A stretch of DNA of 64,000 nucleotides from Hyphomonadaceae bacterium ML37. GTDB taxonomy: Bacteria; Pseudomonadota; Alphaproteobacteria; Caulobacterales; Maricaulaceae. The translations under genes were made by a program, and so were the position numbers. The notes beneath the pieces were generated by a model. The model searched no databases and had not been told where the DNA came from. It saw only the letters and a program-made list of their open reading frames with translations. The stretch is from the NCBI GenBank assembly GCA_027627685.1, contig CP091241.1, forward strand, positions 2,728,396 through 2,792,395, written 5' to 3'. Below are positions 8,696 through 17,092 of this stretch, one piece after another; position 1 is the stretch's first letter; every line of letters starts with the position of its first letter.

Positions 8696-8731
8696 TTGAA
8701 AAGCACGCTCCAGATGCGATATCATGATATC
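8696..8731 (+). promoter_or_regulatory. Promoter and palindromic operator of the FitAB-like module
   Basis: TTGAAA (8696-8701) is followed after 18 bases by TATCAT (8720-8725). The -10 box lies inside a perfect 14-bp palindrome, GATATCATGATATC (8718-8731). This fits autoregulation by the ribbon-helix-helix antitoxin encoded just downstream. Confidence 0.6.
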
Positions 8732-8747
8732 CAATATGGAGGCGCCA

Positions 8748-8996
8748 ATGGCCCAGCTTGTGGTCCGCAATCTCGATGATGACGTGAAGGCGAAGCTTCA
8801 GCGGCGCGCGCGCCGCCATGGCCGCAGCACCGAGGAAGAGGTGCGCGACATCCTGCGCGGCGCCGTGCGCGGCGAGGACGCGCCCCTGCCCCCGCTCGGC
8901 TCGCGGCTGAGTGCGCGGTTTGCGGGGATCGGTCTTGACGAGGATATTCGCGAGCTGCGCGGTCAGCCCGCCCGGCCTGCCGAGTTCAACACTTGA
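8748..8996 (+). CDS. FitA/VapB-like ribbon-helix-helix antitoxin
   Basis: The 82-residue protein starts at the ATG at 8748, which has a GGAGG site 5-6 bases upstream; two earlier in-frame ATGs lack one. AQLVVRNLDDDVKAKLQRRA followed by STEEEVRDILR is the FitA-type ribbon-helix-helix DNA-binding fold. The C-terminal part would bind and block the PIN toxin encoded next. Its stop overlaps the toxin's TTG start. The pair lies on the opposite strand to the tail genes, between DUF2460 and DUF2163. Confidence 0.85.
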   Translation: MAQLVVRNLDDDVKAKLQRRARRHGRSTEEEVRDILRGAVRGEDAPLPPLGSRLSARFAGIGLDEDIRELRGQPARPAEFNT

Positions 8997-9412
8997 TCCT
9001 CATCGATACCAATGTGCTGTCCGCCCTGATGCGGCGCGAGCCGGATCAGGCGGTCTCGGCGTGGCTGGACGCCCAGCCCCCAGAATCCATCTGGACCACC
9101 GCCATCACCGTTTTCGAGATCCGCTATGGACTTGAGATCCTGCCCGAGGGGCGCCGGCGCAAGGCCCTCGAAGAGGCGTTCGCCCTGGCGCTTGGCGAGG
9201 ATTTCGACGGACGGGTTCTTGCGTTCGATCAGGCCGCCGCAGATGCGGCTGCGCTCATTGCCGCTCGCCAGCGTGAGGCTGGCAGGCCTGTCGAGATCCG
9301 CGATGTCCAGATCGCGGGCATCGCCGCATCGCGCAAGGCGGCGCTCGCCACAGGCAATACCCGTCACTTTCAGGACACCGGCATCACGCTCATCGACCCG
9401 TGGGCCGCTTAG
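8993..9412 (+). CDS. FitB/VapC-like PIN-domain toxin
   Basis: The 139-residue protein begins at a TTG that overlaps the antitoxin stop (TTGA), so it is translationally coupled. It has the PIN-domain acidic residues: Asp in LIDTNVLSAL (position 5), Glu in TVFEIRYGLEILP, and Asp in the VEIRDVQIAGIA segment. FitB/VapC toxins are Mg-dependent ribonucleases. Its last bases overlap the convergent stop of the DUF2460 gene by 4. As a plus-strand module in a minus-strand late operon, its transcript would be antisense to tail mRNA only at its edges. Confidence 0.87.
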   Translation: MILIDTNVLSALMRREPDQAVSAWLDAQPPESIWTTAITVFEIRYGLEILPEGRRRKALEEAFALALGEDFDGRVLAFDQAAADAAALIAARQREAGRPVEIRDVQIAGIAASRKAALATGNTRHFQDTGITLIDPWAA

Positions 9413-10011
9413 GGCCGGATCTCCAACACCTGGATCTGTCCCCAGCTGCCGAGCTGATAGGTCTCGATGGTGATATCCATCTGGTCGCTGTCGAACCGGA
9501 CCGGCACATCGAACTCGAAATCCGCTGTCACCTGAACGCCCGATGCCGGTGCGGTCGTAAAGGTCACGAGTCCCGTCGACGTATTCACGCTCCAACCCGA
9601 CACCACCTCGACGCCATCGCGGTAGATCTTCACCGTGCCAGGGACAGGCTTGGCGATGATGCGGGCCTCGATCTCACCGCCGCTGGCGTAGCGCTTGATG
9701 AGCTGGAAGGTCTTGGTCGCCCCATCGCCAACGCCGATGAGCTGGGCGAGCGCCTGATAATCGGTCCAGTCCCTGAACCGGAAGCCATAAGCCCGGCCCC
9801 TGCGGGCGCGGAAGAACGCGATCAGCGCCGCGACCTGTTCACGCTTCTTCAGGCCATGGGCCACGTTCCATCTGCCGCGTGCAGCGGCCCAGTTGGCGTT
9901 GCGGCGCTCGTGCCCCGACACGGTGGTCACCACCGTCGTCGAATAGCCCGGCCCGCCCGACGCCCCGTAGGAGATGTCAGGCGGGAACTGCACCTCGTGA
10001 AATCCGCTCAT
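9409..10011 (-). CDS. DUF2460 phage tail protein (GTA gp12-like)
   Basis: The 200-residue protein carries the DUF2460 pattern: FHEVQFPPDISYGASGGPGY at the start, then ERRNANW, RRGRAYGFRFRDWTDY and IYRDGVEVV. In RcGTA the matching protein (gp12) forms the distal tail. It follows the tape-measure gene by 12 bases and would have preceded DUF2163 directly before the FitAB cassette inserted. Confidence 0.9.
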   Translation of the reverse strand: MSGFHEVQFPPDISYGASGGPGYSTTVVTTVSGHERRNANWAAARGRWNVAHGLKKREQVAALIAFFRARRGRAYGFRFRDWTDYQALAQLIGVGDGATKTFQLIKRYASGGEIEARIIAKPVPGTVKIYRDGVEVVSGWSVNTSTGLVTFTTAPASGVQVTADFEFDVPVRFDSDQMDITIETYQLGSWGQIQVLEIRP

Positions 10012-10023
10012 GGCCCATCTCCG

Positions 10024-12519
10024 TCAGAGATTGCGCCGCGCCCGTTCCATGGCGCGGGCGGCGTCGGCGGCGATCTGGCCTTGCGCGTAGCGGAAGCTGT
10101 TCGCGTCCGGCGTCGAGATGTTCATCACGACATTGACCGGCGATTGCCTGCCGGCGCCTGAGCCGATCGCCGCGAGTTGAGAGCGCGACAGCACCATCTC
10201 GCCGCGCTGGAGGATGGCGGGCACCTCGTCGGCACGCAGTCCCGCCATGCCGCCGCCATGCAGACGCGGCGCGCCAGCAAAGGCCAGCGCTGGCACGAGC
10301 CGCTGCGGCGCGGGCGCGCCGACGATACCGCCCGAATGGAAGATGCCCGACAGGATGCCGCTGCCTCCGCCGAACAGATTGCCAAAGATCCCGCCACTGC
10401 CACCCATGCCGCCGAGCGCGTTGGCGAGCGGCCCGAGGATCGCAGAGCGAACTGCGATCCTTGTGATGTCAGCCAGGATGCTGTCGGCGAGCGCCTTGAA
10501 GTCGAACCTGCCGCCGGTCACAAAGCTGGCAACGGCGTCCTCGGCGCGGCGGAATGCGCTCGAGAGTGCGCTGCCCAGATCCCTGCCCCAGTCCATTGCC
10601 TCACTGGCGTAACGCGACAGCTCCTCGCGCACCGCGGCCCAGCCGGTCACCGCCTGTGCAGCGGCAGTGACTGCTGCCTCACCGGCGGCCCGGCTGGCCT
10701 CAGCGGCCCGTACTGCGGAACCGGCTGCGGTTTCACCATCTCCTGCAGCGCCACCCCCGGCACCGCCGATGGCTGCGAAGGCTTCGTCGAGCCGCTCGGT
10801 TGCCTCGGCTGCGTTATCGATCTCGGTATTGGCACCTGCCATCGCCTCACGCAGCGCCGCGATGGACGCCAGCGGCGCACCAGCAAGCTCACCGAGCGCC
10901 GCTGCCGTCTCTCGCGCACGGGTGCCAGCAGCGCGCGCATCCTCGGCGAATGCCGAGAACCCGAAATCCGGCGTGGCGAAGGTGTCTGTCTCGAAAGCGG
11001 CGGCAAACGCGTCGCGCGCGGCATTGCCAGCCCGGCTCGCGGCGCCGGCAAACTCGTTCTCGATCCGGCCGAGATCAACGTCCGGCACAAGCTCGATCGC
11101 CCGCTCGACGCCGATCGCCGTCAGACCCGCATTGACGCTTTCGAGGAGGCCGTTGATACCGTCGACCGCGCCGTTCAGCATCGCCTCGAGCCCAGTGATC
11201 AGCGCATTCGCCGCCTGGATCGTCAGATCGCCGATCGCCGTGGGCAGATTGCTCCAGATGACGACCATCGCATCGAAAGCGCCCTGAAACGTCCCGATGG
11301 TGCGATTGCCGAGGGCGACGACAGCCTCGAGCGAGGCCTGCAGTGCATCAGCGATGCTTGCCTGAATGCCGCTCCAGGATGCACTGACACGCGCTTGAAG
11401 GATAGCGGCCAGAAGCCCGATCCGGTCCCAGACCTCGCGCGCCACATCGCCCAGAAGGCCGAGCGCGGCGCCGAAGCCGCCGGTCGCCTGCATGAGGCGC
11501 GAGAACTGGTAGATCAGCTCGCCTGCGGCCACCACGATCGCGCCAATGCCGGTGCGGATGAGCGCCCCGCGCAGGAACACGAGCGCCGTGGCGAGACCTC
11601 GCACCGAGGCGGCGGCCACGACCATGCCGGCCACGAAGCGGCCCGCCATGAAGGCGGCGAAAGCCGCCGCGATCGAGGCCAGACGCCCCAGATTGTCGAA
11701 CAGGAGTGAGATCGCCTGCGCCAGAGGACCGGTCGTGCGCGAGACCGACGCAAGCGCGTCGGCGACCGCTTCGAGCGCCGGTGCGGCCGCGACAGCCAGC
11801 TGGTTGGACAGTCCCCGCCAGATCAGACCGAGGCGGGAGATGGCATCGTTCGTCCGCTCGATCTGATCAGCGTCCTGCTCGGACACGACCACGCCGAAGT
11901 CGCGAACGTCCTGCGTCGCGTGCCGCAGCGTGGCCGTGTCGATGCGCGAGATGGCGATGCTGCCTTCCTCGCCGAACAGCTGACCGGCGACCGCTGCACG
12001 CTCGGCGGCGGGCACAAAGTCCTCGATTGCCTGATTGATGCGGGCCACGCGCTCATCAAGCGGCAGGGCGATGAGGGCGGTGGCCGAGAGCCCCAGGCGT
12101 TCGAGCGCCGCGACGGCAGGACCGGTCCCGGCGGCTGCCTGGCTGAGGCGGCGCGTGAGGTCCTTGGTGGCCTGCTCGATGCCCGACATCGAGACGCCGG
12201 CCAGCTCGCCGGCGCGTTCGAGCACCTGAATGCTCTCCACGGTGGTGCCAAGCGACTGGGCGAGCTTGGCCTGCGCATCGACGACCTGCAGCCCTGAGCG
12301 GATCATGGCCGCTGCGCCCGCTGCAAAGGCGGCAGCCGCCGCAGCGGCGGCGATCTGGACCCGGCGATAGAAGGCAGCGACGCGCGAATTGGCCGCATCC
12401 ATCTCGCGCGACAGACGGCGCATGCCCTGTTCGCCCGCATCGCCGATGCCGTGCAGTTCGGCGCGCACTTCGCGGCCGCCGACGACCGCCAGGCGCACGG
12501 ACACCCTTTTCTCAGCCAT
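10024..12519 (-). CDS. Tail tape-measure protein (lambda-family C-terminal region)
   Basis: The 831-residue protein is largely helical and Ala-rich with hydrophobic segments in the first half (around 45-70 and 285-330) and a coiled middle. The C-terminal part has the lambda-type tape-measure features: WGRDLGSALSSAFRRAEDAV, then a Gly-rich GGMGGSGGIFGNLFGGGSG and a tail with EVPAILQRGEMVLSRSQL. Tape measures set tail length and later help pass DNA through the membrane. It starts 8 bases before the stop of the frameshifted chaperone, matching the lambda G/T-H order. Confidence 0.9.
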   Translation of the reverse strand: MAEKRVSVRLAVVGGREVRAELHGIGDAGEQGMRRLSREMDAANSRVAAFYRRVQIAAAAAAAAFAAGAAAMIRSGLQVVDAQAKLAQSLGTTVESIQVLERAGELAGVSMSGIEQATKDLTRRLSQAAAGTGPAVAALERLGLSATALIALPLDERVARINQAIEDFVPAAERAAVAGQLFGEEGSIAISRIDTATLRHATQDVRDFGVVVSEQDADQIERTNDAISRLGLIWRGLSNQLAVAAAPALEAVADALASVSRTTGPLAQAISLLFDNLGRLASIAAAFAAFMAGRFVAGMVVAAASVRGLATALVFLRGALIRTGIGAIVVAAGELIYQFSRLMQATGGFGAALGLLGDVAREVWDRIGLLAAILQARVSASWSGIQASIADALQASLEAVVALGNRTIGTFQGAFDAMVVIWSNLPTAIGDLTIQAANALITGLEAMLNGAVDGINGLLESVNAGLTAIGVERAIELVPDVDLGRIENEFAGAASRAGNAARDAFAAAFETDTFATPDFGFSAFAEDARAAGTRARETAAALGELAGAPLASIAALREAMAGANTEIDNAAEATERLDEAFAAIGGAGGGAAGDGETAAGSAVRAAEASRAAGEAAVTAAAQAVTGWAAVREELSRYASEAMDWGRDLGSALSSAFRRAEDAVASFVTGGRFDFKALADSILADITRIAVRSAILGPLANALGGMGGSGGIFGNLFGGGSGILSGIFHSGGIVGAPAPQRLVPALAFAGAPRLHGGGMAGLRADEVPAILQRGEMVLSRSQLAAIGSGAGRQSPVNVVMNISTPDANSFRYAQGQIAADAARAMERARRNL

Positions 12520-12835
12520 CGTATTCAGCCTTTATTTGCGCATTGAGACCGCGCACCATCACCGCCTCGATATCCGGCAGGAGCTCGGCGCAGATGAGCG
12601 TGTCGAGCCCAAGCGCCCCGGCGATCGCGAGTGCCGCATTCATGTCGAGCCCCAGCACCGCACCGGGGATGACGCGGATCTGGCCGGTGAGCCGCAAGGC
12701 CAGATCCCAGACCTGCCAGCCTTCAAGCGTATGGGGGCGGTTCAGGACGGCTGGGCACTCGCCGCAGGTGGCGCGACAGGATCGGCAATACTGGTCGCCC
12801 CCGCTGAAATGCCATTCGGCAAGGGCGCGGAGCCG
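12512..12835 (-). CDS. Frameshift extension of the tail assembly chaperone (lambda T-like part)
   Basis: From 12835 down to the stop at 12512 the minus-strand -1 frame is open for 107 codons without its own good start. It encodes a four-cysteine cluster (YCRSCRATCGECP) followed by TLEGWQVWDLALRLTGQ, which resembles the short protein between chaperone and tape measure in GTA-like tails. The region joins the upstream chaperone frame exactly at an A_AAA_AAC heptamer. The product would be a fused chaperone of about 225 residues; in lambda the fused GpGT brings tail subunits to the tape measure. A TTG at 12697 could alternatively start a 61-residue short form. Confidence 0.75.
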   Translation of the reverse strand, partial: RLRALAEWHFSGGDQYCRSCRATCGECPAVLNRPHTLEGWQVWDLALRLTGQIRVIPGAVLGLDMNAALAIAGALGLDTLICAELLPDIEAVMVRGLNAQIKAEYDG

Positions 12836-13179
12836 TTTTTTTCTTCATCCAGCATGAGCCCCTTCGAGACGTAGCGCAGCTGGAAGGCCTCGAAGAGCGG
12901 TAGGATATCAAGCAGCGCGTCGATCCCTTCCGGATTGACCGGAACGGGATTGCCGTCTGCATCGCCGACGCCCTCCCAGTCTTCGACTACGAGCCGCGCG
13001 AGCGCCTTGGCCATCGTGACCGCAATGGTCTCGTTGGAGGCTCCTTCGGGCAGGCTGGCGACGGACGCATCACTGCGCGCGGCCGCCATCAGGGATGTGG
13101 TCAGCGGCCCCACGCGCACGCGCACGCCGTGGCCGAGATCGAGCCAGACAGGCTCGCGGGAGAGATCAAGACGGATCAT
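12742..13179 (-). CDS. Tail assembly chaperone (lambda G-like)
   Basis: I place the start at 13179 (MIRLDLSREPVWLDL), 10 bases after the tail-tube stop with a GAGG site upstream; an ATG at 13209 would overlap the tube gene. The unshifted product is 145 residues and has the WLDLGHGVRVRVGPLTTSLM and FQLRYVSKGLMLDEEKNG regions. It lies between the tail tube and the tape measure, the place of the lambda G chaperone. Near codon 122 of the 13209-numbered frame lies the A_AAA_AAC site that allows a fraction of ribosomes to make the longer G-T fusion. Confidence 0.8.
   Translation of the reverse strand: MIRLDLSREPVWLDLGHGVRVRVGPLTTSLMAAARSDASVASLPEGASNETIAVTMAKALARLVVEDWEGVGDADGNPVPVNPEGIDALLDILPLFEAFQLRYVSKGLMLDEEKNGSAPLPNGISAGATSIADPVAPPAASAQPS
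12835..12841 (-). other. Slippery heptamer for programmed -1 frameshift
   Basis: On the minus strand the run of seven A and a C reads A_AAA_AAC in the chaperone frame (codons GAA AAA AAC). A slip back by one base leads straight into the open downstream frame. This is one of the classical bacterial -1 frameshift heptamers. Confidence 0.85.
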
Positions 13180-13189
13180 GGATGCATCC

Positions 13190-14461
13190 TCATGCGTAGC
13201 TGGTGACATCGTTCAGGAGATGGGCGCGCAGCATCGTGTCCTCGTTGTCGTCGAAGGCGGCGCGCCAGTCGAAGCTCGCCTCGACCCCGCCGGGGCCGGA
13301 GACGGCGTATTTGGGTTTGGGCAGGAAGACGCGCGGCAGTTCGAACCGCAGCGCGTATCCGTCGGGAAAGCTGAACCCGTATTCGAGCGCGACAGGATCA
13401 CCATTGGCGGCCTCGGCCACCAGCGTCGCGCCATCAAAGCGCACGGTCATCGAGCCTTCGGCAGACGCGAAAGTGGGATCGGCCGCCTCGATCCTGCCGT
13501 CCTCCCGGATCACCCGCACCCGTTCGAGATTGTTGGAGAAAGTGAGGCTGCCGCCAGTGACGCCTGCCAGCGGCTGGCCGGCGCGCCGGATGAACCCGCG
13601 ACCTTGGGCAAACCGGCGCAGCGAGAAGGCATCAGGACTGGCGTCGACCGTCGCGGCGAAGGGCTCCTCGCCCTGCGCCACGAGCTGCAGGCGGGCGTTT
13701 GCCGGCCCCTCCTGGCCCATCTCGAAATTGAGGCTCTCCATCACCGTGCCGAGATGGCGGAAGAACACCGGCGTCATGAGCCTGGGGTGCCCGACCTCGA
13801 TGGTGTAGCTCGGGATGTCGTCGGCGCCGCTCTCCCAGACATGCGCATAGCCGCCCCCGGTCAGCGTGGGACCCGATACGGCGCCGGCGGACGCAGCAAG
13901 CGTGAAGCTGTTGCCGGTCGGGCCTGCCGTATCGAACACGATCACCAGCGTCTGTGTACTGGTCGGCCGGGAATACGTGCATTTTGCGATCTCGCCATCG
14001 GCGGACGCATTGAGGTCGCTGACCAGCTGATCGAGGGTCTGGGTGATGGTCGCCTGGATCCCGGTCTCGTCGCCCGATGGCGTCCCGGAGACGAACGTCC
14101 AGGCCACCCCGTTCAGCGTGAGGGTCGCCCCGGGCGCCGGATTGGTGGCGAAGGCGATCGCGCCTGACGCCTTGACCGGCGTCGTCACGGGATCGCCGAA
14201 CAGGCCGGTCAGCCAGAACCCGGTTCCGCGCAGATCGAGCGGTATCTCCAGCTGGCCCTCATCGGTGATCAGGCCGCGATAGGGATCCTGCGCGTTGCGC
14301 CCGCGCCCCAGGAGCGGGTCGTCTCCCAGCGGCTGGGCCGAGGACAGATCGGTGGATTTGAAGTCGAGGCTTCGATAGCCCGACACCGGCGCCGCGCCAT
14401 AGCTTGTCTCGCGGCAAGCCTTCAGCGTGGCATCCGCGCCGTAAGCGCGCACCTTGGACAT
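13190..14461 (-). CDS. Phage tail tube protein
   Basis: The 423-residue protein begins MSKVRAYGADATLKACRETS and contains SYGAAPVSGYRSLDFKSTDL, a start seen in lambda/GTA-like tail tube proteins, and later LNFEMGQEGPANARLQLVAQ. It is longer than a typical tube protein: residues about 95-200 (with ATLTLNGVAWTFVSG) look like an extra beta domain set into the tube fold, perhaps displayed on the tail surface. It lies between the terminator (across the secreted cassette) and the chaperone. The tube call is firm from context; the inserted domain is an inference. Confidence 0.8.
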   Translation of the reverse strand: MSKVRAYGADATLKACRETSYGAAPVSGYRSLDFKSTDLSSAQPLGDDPLLGRGRNAQDPYRGLITDEGQLEIPLDLRGTGFWLTGLFGDPVTTPVKASGAIAFATNPAPGATLTLNGVAWTFVSGTPSGDETGIQATITQTLDQLVSDLNASADGEIAKCTYSRPTSTQTLVIVFDTAGPTGNSFTLAASAGAVSGPTLTGGGYAHVWESGADDIPSYTIEVGHPRLMTPVFFRHLGTVMESLNFEMGQEGPANARLQLVAQGEEPFAATVDASPDAFSLRRFAQGRGFIRRAGQPLAGVTGGSLTFSNNLERVRVIREDGRIEAADPTFASAEGSMTVRFDGATLVAEAANGDPVALEYGFSFPDGYALRFELPRVFLPKPKYAVSGPGGVEASFDWRAAFDDNEDTMLRAHLLNDVTSYA

Positions 14462-14701
14462 GGGATCACTCCTGTATGGGTTTATGAGCGCGTCCGATCT
14501 GGTCAGCCGCAGATGCGGCGTCGGCGGGGCGCTGATGTGGGATGTGGGCGACGTGGACGAAATCTATTTCGGCAGGGCGCGCAAGGGGAAGCGCGGTCGC
14601 GGCGCAACCGATAGCGCTCTTCCCAATGATACAACCTGTAACCTTTGATTAGTGCTGAACGTCGATACTGGCGGGAGTTCAACAGTGCGGAGGAATGTCC
14701 C

Positions 14702-15247
14702 ATGCCGTTTCAGTTCATCACTGCCGGATTGATTGCGGCCGCCATGCTCGCCAGCCAGGCTGACGCCCACGGTTCAGATGAGGCCGGCACCCAAGCCATG
14801 AGGGCATATTCCGCTGCGAACTTGGGTGTTATTTCGTCCGCACGCGATGAGCGAGAAGAGCGTTTTGAGCGCGCGTTTCCATGGTTGCGCTCCATCATGG
14901 AAGAGTACACCGAACAGCGCCGCGCCGTTGGAATTTATGGAAAATGTTATCGCTTTGACTACAGCACGCTGGTTATTGTCGCTGTATCCGATCCGCAGTT
15001 TGTGACTGAATCCATGATCCTTTTTGGAGCCGCATACACACAATACATGAGTGACGTCACACAGGCCGTTTCTGACGTGCTGGCGGCGGGAGACTACAGC
15101 CAGCTCGAAATGGATTTGCTGCATCATCATATTCATTGGGTAGGGTTCGTGTACGGAATGGAGTTTGGGTCAAGCCGACAGCCCGCCCCGGATCAGTGCG
15201 CTTCGGCTGAACAGGTGCTGAGCGATTATGTAAGGGTGAACGACTAA
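14702..15247 (+). CDS. Secreted protein of unknown function (prophage cassette)
   Basis: The start at 14702 has a GGAGG site 8 bases upstream and yields a clear signal peptide (FQFITAGLIAAAMLASQADA, cleavage after ADA). The mature protein is about 160 residues with two cysteines (GKCYRF and DQCASA) that could form a disulfide, and a His-rich stretch LLHHHIHWVG. I recognise no family. The gene lies on the plus strand between tail tube and tail terminator genes and has a lower GC content than they do, so it is probably a late-acquired lysogenic-conversion gene. Its product would act in the periplasm or outside the host. Confidence 0.65.
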   Translation: MPFQFITAGLIAAAMLASQADAHGSDEAGTQAMRAYSAANLGVISSARDEREERFERAFPWLRSIMEEYTEQRRAVGIYGKCYRFDYSTLVIVAVSDPQFVTESMILFGAAYTQYMSDVTQAVSDVLAAGDYSQLEMDLLHHHIHWVGFVYGMEFGSSRQPAPDQCASAEQVLSDYVRVND

Positions 15248-15422
15248 CCGAGGTTTGGGCGCGGCAGGCGAAAGGCCATCCTTGACCATGCGGCGGAGCC
15301 GGCCCTCAGCGCCGCCCGGGTCGCTGCCTCCTGCATCGCCATATCATCCATAAGCCCGGATGCATTGAGTTAAGCTATTTGCTGACTTCACTTTTTATTA
15401 GATCGCTGCAGGCTTATAGGGG

Positions 15423-15857
15423 TCAGGGCGAGAGCGGATCGCTCACCAGGTATTCGGCCATCACGCTCACGCGGGCGCTGAGAAAGGGCGCTGCCCCTTC
15501 AATCGCCAGCACGTTTGTCTCCGGCGCCGAAAGGTTGAGCATCTCGCACAGCCCGCCAAGCGAAGGATCGGGGCGCAGCGCGCTCGCGATGGCCGCTATG
15601 AGCTCGTCGAGCCCGGCCTCGCCTCCGCCCGTGGGCGGGCGCGGCACATAGGCTTCGATCTCCACACGGTGAGCATAATATTCCGTGCGCGGATTGAGGG
15701 TCACGTCCGGCTCGCCCGGCTCGCCATCGCGCACGATGACAAGACCTTGAGACGCGACCTTCTCGGGCAGCACCTCATTGCGCACCACCCTCGCCTCAAG
15801 CGTGACCAAGAGGGTCTGATACAGGGCGCTGAGGACGGATTCGCGGCGGCTGGTCAT
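15423..15857 (-). CDS. Tail terminator/completion protein (lambda U-like)
   Basis: I place the start at the ATG at 15857 (MTSRRESVLSALYQTLLVTL), giving 144 residues; the frame stays open upstream, with other ATGs, none with a good ribosome site. The first helix and the following RNEVLPEKVASQGLVIVRDG and YYAHRVEIEAYV strands fit the small tail-terminator fold that caps the tail tube before joining to the head. It lies after DUF6441 and before the tail tube, the position of lambda U and related proteins. The family assignment is by position and fold pattern. Confidence 0.65.
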   Translation of the reverse strand: MTSRRESVLSALYQTLLVTLEARVVRNEVLPEKVASQGLVIVRDGEPGEPDVTLNPRTEYYAHRVEIEAYVPRPPTGGGEAGLDELIAAIASALRPDPSLGGLCEMLNLSAPETNVLAIEGAAPFLSARVSVMAEYLVSDPLSP

Positions 15858-15973
15858 CCCGTGTCTCATGATCTGCAGCGAATGAAGCGATTTTCTCCGC
15901 ACGTCATGCGGCAAAAATCTTGTCTTTATCCGCAGGAGGGCATAGCTTTCCCGGCAAATCCTGCGGAGAAATC

Positions 15974-17092
15974 ATGTATATCTGGGAGCACACCACCTGG
16001 CCGGCATTCACGTGGGACGGCGCGCAACTGCTCGCCCGGCTGGGCGATGCCCGTCACAGGCAGGGCCGTTTCCTCGGCCAGATGAAGCGTCTCGGCTTTG
16101 ATCTGCAGCTCGAGGCGGAGTTTCGTGCAACGGTCGAGGACGTGCTCAGGAGCAGCCAGATCGAAGGCGAGCTGCTTGACCTTTCCAGCGTCAGGTCCTC
16201 CGTTGCGCGCCGGCTTGGCCTTCCGCAAGGTGGCTCAGGGCCATCAGACCGGCGTGTTGAAGGCGTGGTCGAGATGATGCTCGACGCCATGCATAATCAC
16301 CGCGCGCCTCTGACCAGCGAGCGCCTGTTTGGCTGGCATGGCGCTCTGTTCCCGACGGGCTATTCGGGGCTTCACAAGATTGTGGTCGGCGCGTGGCGCA
16401 CCGATCATGACGGACCGATGCAGGTCGTCTCCGGCCCGCTCGGGCGCCAGAAGGTCCATTTTCAGGCGCCGCCTGCTGATCAGGTGGCGCAAGAGATGGA
16501 GCGCTTCCTGGCCTGGTTAAACGATACGCCGCCGATGGACGCACTGGTGCGCAGCGCCATTGCCCATCTGTGGTTCGTGACCATCCATCCCTTCGAGGAT
16601 GGCAATGGCCGCATGGCCCGCGCCGTCGCCGATCTGGCCATCGCGCAGATGGAAGGATCCGGCCAGCGCTTCTACAGCATGTCAGCGCGCATCCAGCGTG
16701 AACGCGCGCGTTATTACGAGATGCTCGAGCGCACCCAGAAAGGCTCGCTGGACGTCACGCTCTGGCTGGCATGGTTTCTTGAGTGCTTTGGCAGAGCCAT
16801 CGATGACGCCGAAGCCGACAGCACGGGGGTCCTGCGCAAGGCGGACTTCTGGCGGCGCGCCGCGCATGAGCCCCTTTCGGCCCGGCAGAAGGATGTCCTC
16901 AACCGCTTTCTTGACGGGTTTGAGGGCAATCTGACAGCCAGGAAATGGGCGTCCCTGGCAGGATGTTCGGTCGACACCGCACAGCGCGACATCAACGACC
17001 TTCTTGCCCGCAGCCTTCTCATCCGCAATCGCGGCGGCAGCAGGCGAACCAGCTATCGTCTGGCGGGGTTCGAGCCAGACGGCGCCGCCTGA
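15974..17092 (+). CDS. Fic-domain AMP-transferase-like protein, class II autoinhibited
   Basis: The start at 15974 has GGAG five bases upstream and gives 372 residues. The Fic core motif HPFEDGNGRMAR is intact at about 205-216, so the catalytic His and the nucleotide-binding Gly/Asn/Arg are present. An inhibitory-helix motif of the form SxxxEG (SSQIEG, about 60-65) precedes it, as in class II Fic proteins that block their own ATP site. The C-terminus has a winged-helix-like segment (ARKWASLAGCSVDTAQRDIN). Such proteins AMPylate or deAMPylate targets; the target is unknown. It lies antisense in the late operon and overlaps the convergent DUF6441 gene by 40 bases. Confidence 0.87.
   Translation: MYIWEHTTWPAFTWDGAQLLARLGDARHRQGRFLGQMKRLGFDLQLEAEFRATVEDVLRSSQIEGELLDLSSVRSSVARRLGLPQGGSGPSDRRVEGVVEMMLDAMHNHRAPLTSERLFGWHGALFPTGYSGLHKIVVGAWRTDHDGPMQVVSGPLGRQKVHFQAPPADQVAQEMERFLAWLNDTPPMDALVRSAIAHLWFVTIHPFEDGNGRMARAVADLAIAQMEGSGQRFYSMSARIQRERARYYEMLERTQKGSLDVTLWLAWFLECFGRAIDDAEADSTGVLRKADFWRRAAHEPLSARQKDVLNRFLDGFEGNLTARKWASLAGCSVDTAQRDINDLLARSLLIRNRGGSRRTSYRLAGFEPDGAA

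Noticed and set aside
10177-11709. Plus-strand open frame of 510 codons opposite the tape measure
   Set aside because: Mirror of the tape-measure gene, with no domain pattern.
15244-15351. 35-codon minus-strand frame between tail terminator and tail tube
   Set aside because: No clear ribosome site and no recognisable pattern; it overlaps the end of the secreted-protein gene. Too little to call a gene.
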